Assembly: GCA_021018815.1 (NCBI GenBank)
Contig: JAITYX010000008.1
Location: forward strand, 5,702,001-5,766,000
Direction of reading: 5' to 3'
Length of the DNA stretch: 64,000 nucleotides
From: Talinum fruticosum
Taxonomy: Eukaryota > Streptophyta > Magnoliopsida > Caryophyllales > Talinaceae
Shown: positions 25,661 to 37,227 of the stretch, one piece after another
Position numbering within the stretch: the first letter of the stretch is position 1
Layout: each line of letters starts with the position of its first letter
Notes under the pieces: generated by a model
Databases searched by the model: none
What the model saw: only the letters and a program-made list of their open reading frames with translations
Told to the model about the DNA's origin: nothing
Program-made: the position numbers and the translations under genes

Positions 25661-25810
25661 GAAGACACTACGAATTTGAATCATTTGGCCATGGACTTAG
25701 TTGGATCACCTGCTCGCTCGGAAGATGAAGCATTTCACTTCTACAGGTGACTATGCATTTAAAGTTGGATTTAGTGTTTGTAAATACAAGGATAGACAGA
25801 CTTTCTCAAG
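25661..25810 (+). pseudogene. FAR1-type DNA-binding domain remnant
   Basis: The frame from 25661 reads LVGSPARSEDEAFHFYR. After one extra base it continues DYAFKVGFSVCKYKDRQTFS. Together these match the start of the FAR1 domain (E-a-FY--YA---GFSV). The zinc-ligand part that should follow is absent. It sits inside the TGAACAAA-rich block, so it is either relic transposase or a captured FAR1-related gene fragment. Confidence 0.55.
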
Positions 25811-26681
25811 GACAATGGTTGTTCCTCATCACAATCTTCCTCAATTACGCACAAGTCCCCGATTTCAAGTCCCTTTTCTACCGCAAAATAAAAATTAAGA
25901 AATGATTGTCATGAACAATTAATAAATTGTATTTGTGAATAAATTAGTCTAAATAATGAACAAACTATTCCATGATAGTAACAAATAAACACTGTGGTCA
26001 ATCACATTGAAATATTCGGATACCTAATGAACGAGTATACAATATGCCAAATAAGCAAATGAATATTTAGAAATGAAAAAATAAGCAATATATAATGAAA
26101 AAATTATCAATCGAGAACGAACAATTACATTGTATGTAATGAACAAATAATTTGACATATTTGAACAAATAGTCTAATATCATTGAACAACGATGACATG
26201 CATATTAACAAATAAGAACGATCATTATGAACAAACCATGTGAATTCAAGTGAACGAATAAACATTATAGCCAATCACATCATATAGTAAGATTATAACA
26301 TGAGCAAACTATTCTATTTAATTGAACAAATAAACATTATATATGAATAAATATAATATATTCGTATGAACAAATGCAAAATATCACGAAATTAACCGAC
26401 GGTAGTGGGAAACACCTTATAATGTAAATATAATCGAATCTAACCCAGTTTATAAGTGCAAATTCAATAAAATTGTATTATAATTCACCATGCAATAGAA
26501 CATATCTTCTTTTTCTATTGTAGCATATTGTTTTCGTTTTGCTTGATTCCTCCATAACAAATTATCACAAGATGAAACAAAACAACAAACGGTGTGATAA
26601 TTGATACTATCTTCTTCGTCGTTTCTTCCGTTATTCTTCTTCAATGATGATTGATTACTAGGGAAACAACCAACAAAAATA

Positions 26682-26766
26682 GCCAAGGAAAACGGATGTC
26701 AATGAAGACGCCCAACGAAATCGGCCAAGGGAAAACAGATGTCAATAAAGACACCAACGAAACCGA
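26682..26766. repeat. 42-bp tandem repeat (2 units)
   Basis: Units at 26682 and 26724 both read GCCAAGG-AAAAC-GATGTCAAT, then AAGAC, then CCAACGAAA-CG, with few mismatches. Confidence 0.8.
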
Positions 26767-27040
26767 TGATCGACGACTAGGACTTCCCGGCTTTAGAGAA
26801 ACCGACGGTGATAGAAACCGGCGAGAGAAAATAGCCAGAGAAAGAAATGCGAGGGAAGTTGAAGAGTTTAAAGTAAGGCAGAGTTCCGGAAAGACAGATT
26901 TTGGAAATAACATGGGAGGAATCCTAACGGTACCCAAATAGTAGTTAATATCTAAAATAATTCTATTAATAAAAAAAATAACACATATTTAATTATTGTC
27001 CACGTCAGCGTGGAAGTACATACTAGGACTTCCATCATTG

Positions 27041-29553
27041 TTATATTGAAGTTGTTACTATATACATGGATTTAGTCCTATCTACATAAGCTTTTGTGCT
27101 CATTCACACAAGAAAATATTGAATACAATATTTGCTTAGTTGCATTTCGAAGAAAAATAAATAATAGAAACAAATTAACAAATTTAGTAACAAAGATTAA
27201 CAATTTATTCCTTAACTAAATATTGAACATAAATGTTGAATTATTTTAGACTTTTTGAAAATTAAGTTGATATAATTTCATTCCAATAAGTTCAAAATAA
27301 TTCAAAAAATAAGTTCAAAATAAGTTTAATAAAAAATTAAGTCAAACTTTTAATATTATTATTTAAAAAATAAATTGAAGAGAACAATGCCTTACATTTA
27401 TCCTCTTTATTTAAGGTAAAAGCGGAATAATACTAATAAATTCTAAATGCTTGAAATAATTTGTGTTTGATCTCTGTAAAAATAATTTTAAATATCCCAA
27501 AGTGGTGAATTCTCTCTTTTTTATTACTTTTATATTTTTTATATAGAAACTTTTACAATTTATTAAGCCATTTTAATGTTTTTATTCATTTTAAAATAAG
27601 TTATACTAAAATTTTCTTTATTTTAAAGTTACTGCAATTAATTTAAATATTATTTTAAAACATTACTTTTACTTTAAATTTATTTTGAATTTATTTTGCT
27701 ACTTTTCCCTCCTTTTATTTTAATTCTAATATGGCTTTCATTTAATCCTGTATTTATTTATGAAGCATGGGCATGTAAACACTCGAGATGTACCCCTCAC
27801 ATTGAAATGTTAAAGAGAAATGAAAAAGAGAGAAACAAAGGCAAGGTATGAAAATTCATCAAAGTGAAGCCACTTTATAATAGGCACCAATTTTTCATCA
27901 GTGTACAGCCGCCAATCATTCTCAAGCCTCCACTTCAATCTCCTATCCTTTTTCGTAATGTCCACAGCTAACACATACAGGGTTCCCCTTCTATTTCTTT
28001 CACTCATTCTTCAACCTGAAAAATGAAGTCTCAATTGGATAAATGAAAACCAGAAGAAATAAGCCGGCATGGCAGCACCAGGTATACTCACAGTGCTTAC
28101 CACTCATGCATTTTCTACTTCTAGCCACTTGTCCTATCAGTAGACAATATGTTTATAGGTTATAGGAATCACACTATTTTATGGACAGGAAAGAAAGCAA
28201 AGGCTTTACATTAACAAAACAGTTTCGTGATTTTTTGTTTTACTTCTTTTTTTAGTTGGGGGTATGATCTACTAAACAGAAATGTCACCATTGATAGAAG
28301 CCACTTGGTGTAACCAGACGAATTTTGGGTTTTAAAAGCTAGCTGAAAAACAGATACTTAAGACCGGCGACTGTTGTTGGTGTTGGCTATCCTACATAAA
28401 TTGTGGAATGATTGGCAGATAGGCTGAACACAATCAAGAAGATGACTTTCTCTAGATGTTCTAAATGCAGGTATTCCAGTCATTCCATATTTCCAATTTT
28501 TCTACACTCCTTGTCTCTTTGCCAAATCCAATTAACTGAATGGATATCAACTCAAAAGCGAACTATTTGTTAGAAAGCTGCTCAGATAGTAGGAGAGCGA
28601 ATGTAGATGATACAGGTGTCAACCAACAAAAATGAATATAGTAGAAAAGCTAACTGACATTGTTGAAGATGTAAAATGCTACAGAAGTCATTGCATATGC
28701 AGCAGTCATTAAAACAATGTAAAGGACTACCAAGTGCCGGATTCCCAGCAATTTCAACATAAAATGCATATTGGCGAATCTCTACCAGAACACTGCAAAA
28801 TTTGGGGGAAAAAGAAAAGCACCATAGAAACCACATAGGACAAGAAAGTAATATGGGGTCTCCACCACTTCAAAAGTACCAACACATTGCCATTTGTAAC
28901 TACAAATGACACACATGGTCTCATTATGCATACCTCAAGTTTGGTATCAAGACACATCACAGCTCACATATAGATCTCTCCTGAGTTATAGAAATAGCCA
29001 TTTTTTAGTGGCTCATAACATAATGATCAGGAAATTGTTCAATTGTAAGACCAAAATTATCGGATACTTTTCTTCTAATGGGCAAATACTCCACACCAAA
29101 GTTATATTTATGAAACCGTCATTCAAATAAGAAAGTCTAATCCATAGAGTAATGATAAGGAAAAATTGTTTGATTAAAAGACCACAAGTTTCTTTTTTGG
29201 GGGAAAAATTAAAAGACCAAAAGTAGTGGATGCTAAGCTTGCTTATTACAAAGAAGTACTCCTATATACTGAAGCTATACTTATAAAACTGCTCAATCTA
29301 ATAGACAAGTGTAAGCTACAACTCGCTAGCTAGAAAAAAATAGAGGATAAATCATAAGTACATACATGGACTCCTAATATGCATAGACATCCACAAATGA
29401 CTTCTCACTTGCCATAACGTATTAGCATCTCTTTGAGAAACTGTCAGTGGGGCTGGCCACCAACAAAAGCTCGTCTTTCTAGAGAACAAGATAGAACATT
29501 TATCAATAACATAGTAGGGCAAAATTACCTAAAGAAATTGTGGTCATCTTCAC
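27041..29553. other. Intergenic DNA 3' of PTD, no gene supported
   Basis: It is AT-rich to about 27780, then more mixed. A 65-codon minus-strand frame at 27810-28007 has an acceptor-like TTTTTCAG upstream, but its translation matches no family I know. I do not call it. Confidence 0.45.
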
Positions 29554-31505
29554 TTAATCAAATTTTGGACTGAGGTAGAACTTCGGTTCCCTGAAGAAAC
29601 TCAAGATTGTCTCTGCCTTATCAGCTGAAAGGTCTGTGTTCTCCAAAAGACACTCCTTTGATGCCTTAGCTATTGCTTCAATTGAACCAGTAGCTTGATT
29701 GAGCTGAAATGAGCATACGATTGAGTTGTCATACTTCATAATTAGAGAAATAATATTCAGAACTAAAAATCCAACGTTGTTGTTTATAGATTAGATATTT
29801 TATAGCATGCAGATTAAGACTCAAGGCAATAATGCCATCAGTGTAACAAGAATGAAACATGTGAAGGATTACTATGAACAATTTGTGGAATTCTGAGCAT
29901 CATTTGACCTTCCAAGAAAAACATAGTTAACTGGCTTTGTGATTAAGCTTTGTTACAGAGAGAAGCTACAGCTGCATTGTCTACTCACCGAATTTGCATC
30001 ATGGTTGTCTATACTGGGTATAGATGTGACTATCCTGAGAAATGCATTCGTCCCATGTGCCTGTTCCCTCTTTGGAGATAAGGGAATGGTTGACATTTAA
30101 ACATCATGTAATGAAGTATGATTAGACTCGGGAGAGAACAGCCTACCTCAGCCTTCATCCTTGCCACAATATCAAGCTGCTTGCATACTGTAAATTTTTC
30201 AGGGTAGTCAATAAAATAGTGGAGGACCAGCTAAGAAGGAAAATGACACCAATTTTTTAAAAAACTTTTTACCGCCACGAGCATGAGCAATCTTCACAAT
30301 TTTCTCAAATCCCATCTCTAAGTCCGGAACCGGTACAAACATAGGCCTTCCAACATTGATTCCACTCCTTCACAACCCAGATTAAATATATTGTGCAGCT
30401 TTAATGTTAGCTGACATTCACTTATATACTATCTTCTTCTTTTTGTTTTCTTAGTAACACATTTATAATATTGAATTAGTCTATAATTGAGTAATTACTT
30501 GAAGTAAGAGCAAACAAAGGAACGATTCTGCTCCTCGGTGGGGAGAATAAGAACAACATAGAGATGTGCAAACTGCTCCTTTAGCTTATGTACCCTATGA
30601 ATGGAAATCAACGAATGAGTCCCTCACATAATTCCTTGAGAAATAAGATCAAACAACCAGGCTACCTGCTGTAGATCGGTGAGGCATTGTTGTAATGCCG
30701 AGGTTGTCACAAATATGAACGCCACCGATACACCTCCACAATTGAAAATAAAATCCTAGAAAACAAAAATTAGATCAAGTAAAAGCCCAAATGGAATCGG
30801 AGATTGAGCTTAAAAATTAAAACAAAAAAGTACAGGCGCAATAGGGACAATGTTGAGCCGGAAAGCATTGGTGGACAGGAATGCTGAGATGAAGTTGATA
30901 AAAGATGAGTGCTCATCATTCCATTTGTTGCTCATCATACAAACTCCACCAGAACCTGCACAATGAGAAAACTTGACAGATGACTTATGATCATTGAATA
31001 AAAGGGTCGCAAATCAAGAATATGAAAAAATTATACTGGTAGATGAATAACAAAAGCATGTGCTTGCTTCAGATAAAACTAGTAGCATCCATGACGTGAT
31101 TTTTTTTAACCTCGGCATCCCTAAGCTAGATAGGACGTCGTGACTGCCAGCATTCCCATGCTTTTGGGATTCAAATCAAAGGTGCCAAGACCAGCCTACC
31201 AGAGCACAATCTTATTGCATATCTTTATGTTGTAACGTTCAATAAACAGAACATATGCATATCTGGGTCAAAATAATAGACAAGATATTAGTGAATTAGC
31301 TTTCGAAACACAGCAGCCAAAAAATCTATAAGTTATAGCAAGCACACGTCATAGAGATTCTCTAGTCAGTCGAAATTAGAGAAACCAAAGCAGAACAAAC
31401 TGAAAGTGGATGTACATTTTCCATGTTGGATGTGAGAGAAAATACGGAAGAAAGAAGAACATTACTTGTATGACATGCTCTTTGATCTGCTCTGCGATCT
31501 GCCAT
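29554..31505 (-). CDS. PTD: PARTING DANCERS (PTD), meiotic crossover factor, with one apparent frameshift
   Basis: Eight exons on the minus strand: 31505-31466, 30955-30834, 30755-30666, 30594-30499, 30367-30273, 30187-30147, 30069-29989, 29703-29554. All have GT-AG borders and phases chain to 237 aa if one base is removed. The protein starts [13 protein letters not shown]. The ERCC1-like central domain contains [27 protein letters not shown] and [15 protein letters not shown]. The C-terminal tandem helix-hairpin-helix contains [13 protein letters not shown] and [15 protein letters not shown]. In Arabidopsis PTD pairs with the XPF-like protein SHOC1/ZIP2 to promote class I crossovers. At about 30698-30700 the text gives ACCTCGGCATTAC where the family needs ACCTGGCATTAC ([12 protein letters not shown]); the extra base would truncate the protein. 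Intron 1 holds an AT-rich and tRNA-like piece, and a duplicated repeat lies upstream. Confidence 0.85.
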
Positions 31506-31572
31506 TTAGTGAAGAGAGGGGCACTAAAGAAAAGAAGTTGATATTAGACTCTTAAGTGGCGTTTGCTTGGAT

Positions 31573-32088
31573 GTAATGCAATGCAATCATCATTGCATTA
31601 CCATGTTTGGTTGAAGAATGTTAATTGTAATTATAGGTAATACATGATAGGCGGATCCGCCGGGGGAGGGGAAGCAACGGGGTCCACATCACATTAATGA
31701 AACTACAAATTTAACACATTATAGTTTTACACACGTATTACTTACAAAACAAATAAAACAATTGGCACAATTGCACAAAGCTCACGAATCCACAAACTCC
31801 TCCCACCAGACACCAATTACACATATTACTCTCTAATCAACAATCATCATTGCATTACCATGTTTGGTTGAAGAATGTTAATTGTAATTATAGGTAATAC
31901 ATGATAGGCGGATCGGGGGGACAAAGCAACGGGGTCCACATCACATTAATGAAACTACAAATTTAACACATTATAGTTTTACACACGTATTACTCACAAA
32001 ACAAATAAAACAATTGGCACAAAGCTCACGAATCCACAAACAACTCCCACCAGACACCAATTACACATATTACTCTCTAACCAACAAA
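31573..32088. repeat. 257-bp tandem duplication with hairpin, upstream of PTD
   Basis: Units start at 31584 and 31841 with CAATCATCATTGCATTACC and run nearly identical for ~245 bp, through GGGGTCCACATCACATTAAT and ACACCAATTACACATATTAC. Differences are a small change at the G-rich site (31664-31672 against 31916-31921) and a 9-bp gap. The first unit is preceded by a perfect 11-bp inverted pair, GTAATGCAATG / CATTGCATTAC (31573-31601). It is probably a tandemly doubled MITE-like sequence. Confidence 0.85.
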
Positions 32089-32091
32089 CTC

Positions 32092-32094
<3 letters not shown>

Positions 32095-32123
<29 letters not shown>
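32095..32123. repeat. (AT)n microsatellite
   Basis: Pure AT run ending the second unit of the 257-bp duplication. Confidence 0.95.
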
Positions 32124-32127
<4 letters not shown>

Positions 32128-32147
32128 GCCCAATTCTTAGGCCCTAT

Positions 32148-32332
32148 TCAGCAACAGTAGCGTTTAGTGTTTTGACTAGTCAAAACACTATTTATTATAA
32201 TTTTATATGTTCAGTAAACAAGCATTTAATATCAATAAGTAGCGTTTAAAGTATCGTTTTCCAAACGTTTAAGTTATTAACGTTTGAGCAAAATTGAGTA
32301 GCGTTTCCAATTTGCTTCCAAACATACCCTTG
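32148..32332. mobile_element. MITE-like element (candidate), related to 5627-6050
   Basis: It begins near GGCCCTATTCAGCAACAG, contains the palindrome GTTTTGACTAGTCAAAAC and repeated AGCGTTT, and ends near TTCCAAACATACCCTT. The ends are loosely inverted. Boundaries are approximate. Confidence 0.4.
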
Positions 32333-32447
32333 CATTTCCTGAACCAGCATAAAAAAGTGATTGTATCAACATATGGCAGATGGCAATTGATATAAGCACT
32401 TTATTGTTTTGCTGTCAAGGGTGGGGAGAATTGAGAAACTTTAAGTG

Positions 32448-32449
<2 letters not shown>

Positions 32450-32487
<38 letters not shown>
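32450..32487. repeat. (AT)n microsatellite
   Basis: 38-bp pure AT run. Confidence 0.95.
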
Positions 32488-32490
<3 letters not shown>

Positions 32491-32525
32491 TATTGAGAGT
32501 CTAAATTGAGTGCTATTAAAGAAAC

Positions 32526-32545
32526 TAATAATAATAATAATAATC

Positions 32546-32599
<54 letters not shown>
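32526..32599. repeat. (TAA)n-(TTA)n palindromic microsatellite
   Basis: About 40 bp of TAA repeats with one TCA interruption switches directly to about 34 bp of ATT repeats near 32565, making a large self-complementary tract. Confidence 0.95.
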
Positions 32600-33500
32600 G
32601 GTGGTGACAGTATTACTATTAATCTATGTTATATATAGAGAGGAGAGGATTGAGTTGTTGTATAAATTTTAATTTATACATATTTATCCTTTTTACTTAA
32701 ATTAAAGGGATAAAATTATTTCATGTTAGTTTCCTCTATTCGCCTCACGTCAGTTTCCTCTTTTCCCATCACGTCAGTTTCCCTGTTCTCTCTAAACTAT
32801 CTCCTTCTTAACAAACCCGCGTGAATTTTCTGCAAATATTTTTTCACAACAGCTGTGAAACTTCAGATTTGGTCACCAATCTTCTGCAACAAGCCTTTTT
32901 TTTTTTAGTTTAAAATCTGTAAAGGAGCTGTAGAAATTCAAGCAACCAAACATTCACAAGACACCACAGATGTAACTCCATCCAAACTCACAATTTACAA
33001 AATCTAGAATTCGGGTAAGGGGAGAAGACAGGAGAGGGAGAATCAAATTTCCAGCAAGAGGCAGAGGCACAGAACAACAATTCGGGATTGTAGATGTTAT
33101 GGCAAACACACATTATTACATACATCTGAACCTTTTGTCTCGAAAGGTAAAACATAAAATATAAAACATAAAACATAGATGTAATTATTAAGCATACCAA
33201 AAACGATGGAGAGAGGCGCGATTTTCAGATCCAATTGAACATACCTAAAAACGATGGAGAGAGCGAGAGGGAGCCGGAGAGCAAAACCGGGCCGGATATC
33301 AAGAGCAAGAACGCGCCGGAGCGGAAGATGGAGAGTGAGAGCCGGAGAGAAATAGGCCAGCGATGGCTGAGCGAGAATCGGAAAGCGTGAGGTAGCCGGA
33401 GGGCCAGAGAGAGCCGGAGAGCGAGAGGTAGCCGGAGAGCAGAGGGAGGTGTGAATGAGGTAGACTGGCACTGCCGCTAATGACAGAACAAGAAGAGGGA
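32600..33500. other. Non-coding region with a GC-rich CCGGAGAG repeat patch
   Basis: Between 33180 and 33450 the text repeats GCCGGAGAGCGAGA-like units and two copies of ACGATGGAGAGAG (33206 and 33252). Long reverse frames here are Pro/Ser-rich by-products of the repeat. Perhaps the 5' UTR-like end of an unidentified transposon. Confidence 0.4.
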
Positions 33501-36500
33501 GTTAAGTTGAGCGTTTTAATTTATAAAAACCTTCATAATTATAGAATTACAATTCTACACATTTTTTAAAATATTTTTAATAATTAAAATTTTTTATTTT
33601 CTACTGTATATATTTTATAAAAATTATTATTATTATTCAAATACTCATTATAAATTTTTAAATAATTTATTTTAATTAAGAGTTTTTATTTTATATATAT
33701 TTGTAAGTTTTGTTTTATGAAAATCTTTATCATCATTTTAAGTAATGAGAAGTATAATGAGAAGTGTGAATTTTGCAATGAAGAGAAAGAGAGTCTAGGG
33801 AAAGAGAAATTATTAATTAAATCTTTTAAATTTTTTAGTTGAAATTTTTATTTTGTGAAATGTGTGTTTATATTTAAGTATGAAGGATGGATTCAATTTA
33901 CAAAACAAACAATCAAATCTAATTTTTTTTTCAAGGATCCCCCTTGAAAGCTACTGATATGATACCAAATATTAGTAACTAATGGTAATTTAAATTAAAT
34001 TAAATTAAAATAAATAAAGAAATTAATTTTTATTGTTTACTTTGTGCATTTACCATCTTTTTATATTTTATTAAATATAATCTGCTAACTAATGATTAAT
34101 TTTCTGTCATATAATCTAAATTATTCTAAAGGATTAGGTTTTTTTGTCTTCCTCTGTTGCTTCTAACTGAGTTATGCGTTAAAAATTATGAATCTGAATC
34201 CTCGATAAATACTTCATAATATGGGTATCAAAATAAATAATATAATAAGATACATTAATTTTGTGATTTAGCATTCTAATTTATAATCATTCATGTATCC
34301 AAATTTCATCTCGTAAGAACTCTGTCTAACAATGACGTTTGTCCTTGTTAGTACACATTATAAAGGGAAATAACCCATTAGAAAGTAATTGTGTCCACTT
34401 TTTGGATGGTTAGAAAAGCCAAATTTAATTTTTTTCCATCTTGAATTATAGTGGATTAAATCAAATTTCTCTTTATATTCTCATGTGCTTCCTTTTTATG
34501 AACTAGTAGGCATTATACTTTCTAAAATATGGGATCTAGTGCAATCTATCTCTTTGTAATTATACAATTTATAAGTTAGACTACTACATTGGACGCCCTT
34601 CCACAACCCACATAGGAAGGACTCGTGGAGTATAAATTTGAATTTATAACTCATTAAAAAATAGTTAGATGAATAAACTTAATCATGAGAGGGTTTTGAT
34701 GCATATCTCAATTCTCTAGTAGGAGATTTTACGATTTATGGTATAAATGTATTAGCTTAAGATTATTATTATATTTTTCTTTTTCTTCTAGTTTTGTCAC
34801 TTCGTGTTTAATTGTGGTTTTTCTGTTTTCAAATGAACAATAGCAGTCCATATTAACTATGAAAGTATTATTCTACTGGAGCCTACATTACTGATCATTT
34901 TGGTGAATTCGCTGTAATGCGGAGACTATGCAAACTTGTCCATAGCTTAGGCTCAGGCTCAAAGCAAACTTCGCTGTTCACCTCGTAGAATGCTTGCCTT
35001 ATTTGAAATTTCATTCCCTTGCTATCAGCAGTAACCTTCAATATTTTCTGAACCAGCAGTCACCTTGGGTTATGCCCTTAATATTTTGTTGACTTGCCTG
35101 AAGAGCTTCCTTGTGGCTAGTCTCAATCTCAATATTGTTCTCCGTGCTCAGTCATCAGTGCTCTCCTCCATCTTCTCTCGTCGTAATCCCCACCATTGCG
35201 ATTCTTCTGTGTTGTATTCGGATTGTGGTTTTCAGCGAATTTTAGGTCCCTATCGAACTCTGAACTGGAACGAAGATCCTGGGTGAATCGAGGTGGCTAT
35301 GAGCAAATTGGGTAAAACAGAGATGAAGTACCATGGTGTATGTTGTTTGCCGATAGCTGCTCAGACTATGGGAGGTGTTAATAGCAAGTTAGATACTTTG
35401 GAGTCTACGGGTTTTAGATTAAGCATGAATACTTAGGAATGTAAGTTCAATGAAAGGAAGGAGGACAGTAGAAGAAACCAACATTAGCTGTGTTTGACTT
35501 TGATCATACATCAGGCACTAAGGACAGATATAATATTTTACTTTGGAGTTAAGCTTCCTTTCCCGTCTTCCCGTCCTACACATACAATAATAGTTCATGG
35601 ACTAATTAGGTGATCCTTTTCATGACAGATATAATATTAGTGGACTATCATACATAATATAGTGGATGAAAGTTCACTAAAAGGATATATTATTAAGTAG
35701 TACATTGACAAGGCACACAATATTTTTTATTATCCGAACTTGATTATGACCTGAATTTAAATTTACACGATTTATCCACCGGGTACAATCATTAATTTCT
35801 CGTTGTTTTTATCTAAAAATATCAATATTTAATCTAAACATTAAATATTATCCAATTTATCTAACCTAAATTTAATTTAAACTAAAATTTTATCATCGCT
35901 ATTAGCAACTAATGCTTTATGACATAGATACTATACCAAAAAAAAAAAAACCTTAATATTGAACTCCCAAATTCTACTAAACTACAAAATCTTTTGATTT
36001 TTCAAATCCAACACATTGCATATCTTCTACATATTTTAGGTGTAAAGTGACATTTCTAAGCAATCCAAAAGCAAGTTACAATTTTAGTTAATCAAAATAT
36101 ACTACCATTTCTGTCAAAAAGTTGTTTATGTACGCAAGTAAAAAGAATTTGCCCCACATATCAGAGCCCAAACAAAACACACACACACACATATATATAT
36201 ATAAAGTTGAGTTAAAGTAATGCATGAGCGACACATAAAATGTCATGTAAGATGTCAAATAGATAGATTCAATGTAATTTCAATTCAATTTAATGTTGGG
36301 ACTATTCACATTAAAATTAAATATAATGGACATTAAAAATAAAAAAATAATCAAAATAGAAAAAAATAAAAAGATATGTCCATTTACTCGTTTATAATAA
36401 ATTATATAATCTAATATATTAATTTATTATTATTATTTGAAAAAAATAACCATTTTTTAATTTATGAATAATTTTTATTGTTATAAATTAATTAGAAATA

Positions 36501-36728
36501 ATAAAATTAAAATATAATTAAGATTGATATTTTTTTTGTAAAATTACATGTCATTATGTTTTTTTTGTGCAAATTATGTTTATTATGTTGGATATGTATA
36601 CTTATTAAACTAATTTATTTTAATTTTGTGAATAATATGTGTAATATTGTGAATTTAGATAAAATATTGTCTTTACCCTATGGACATTTTTTTTCAAAAG
36701 AAATTGAAATTTTAAAATTTAAAGCTGC
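33501..36728. other. AT-rich intergenic DNA, no gene seen
   Basis: No recognisable protein. A mixed AC/AT microsatellite lies at about 36177-36203. Confidence 0.5.
36177..36203. repeat. (AC)n(AT)n microsatellite
   Basis: ACACACACACACAC followed by ATATATATATATA. Confidence 0.9.
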
Positions 36729-36861
36729 AAAAAGGAGAAAACAATGGAGCAGGCTAGTATGGCACCACAGACTTAATCCCTAAACATAGTTTTAATCTAT
36801 GTGTGCTACTCGTAAAAGAAGCTTCCTACTAGACAGCTATTAGCAAGGTTCATACCAATTA

Positions 36862-37178
36862 ATGATAACGAGATGTGGCTTATGTAACGGTGAAGAAGAG
36901 TCACTAGAACACATGTTCTATGACTGCCGATATGCACAACATTTGAGGGGAAAAATATTCGATCTGGATAAAAAATTAACACCAGCCATAGTCGCTAGAA
37001 GCCTGGCACAAATGGCTTATAAACACAAAGAAAACCGGGACATACAACAGCCTGCTCAAATGCTCAAGTGCGGCTACACTATACCGAGTATAGCAGGATA
37101 GAAATGAAGCAATCTTCCAAGGAAAACAACCGAACATGGAACTCTCTCCGAGCAGACATAAAGAAATTAGTTACTTGA
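36862..37178 (+). pseudogene. LINE reverse-transcriptase C-terminal (zf-RVT) remnant
   Basis: From 36862 the frame is CGLCNGEEESLEHMFYDC, then RYAQHLRGK. A frame change near 37080 is needed to reach the WNSLRADIKKLV ending. It has no catalytic reverse transcriptase part. It belongs to the truncated LINE above. Confidence 0.65.
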
Positions 37179-37227
37179 TAGATTCACCTATCTAGCCTCG
37201 CATAAGACAAACTACAAGGGATGGATA

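Larger units (their letters stand above)
24650..27040. mobile_element. Repeat-rich block, probable degenerate Mutator-like element
   Basis: About 2.4 kb containing dozens of TGAACAAA-type motifs (25060-26390), ~65-bp and 42-bp tandem repeats, and a broken FAR1-type DNA-binding domain, a domain that derives from Mutator-like transposases. The right edge near 27000 has CCACGTCAGCGTGG. Terminal inverted repeats and a target duplication were not found by eye, so boundaries and class are tentative. Confidence 0.4.

Noticed and set aside
27810..28007. 65-codon minus-strand frame with an acceptor-like site upstream
   Set aside because: No family match, no partner exon and no conserved motif. It may be chance.
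31085..31210. tRNA-like text on the minus strand in PTD intron 1 (GATTTGAATCCC)
   Set aside because: Only a B-box-like piece is visible; no cloverleaf can be drawn and no SINE end was found.
33097..33471. 124-codon minus-strand frame rich in Pro, Ser and Leu
   Set aside because: It arises from the CCGGAGAG repeat patch. The sequence is low-complexity, resembles no family and has no gene context.
34860..35300. Possible coding stretch with a 73-codon frame at 35065
   Set aside because: No splice partners and no recognisable domain.
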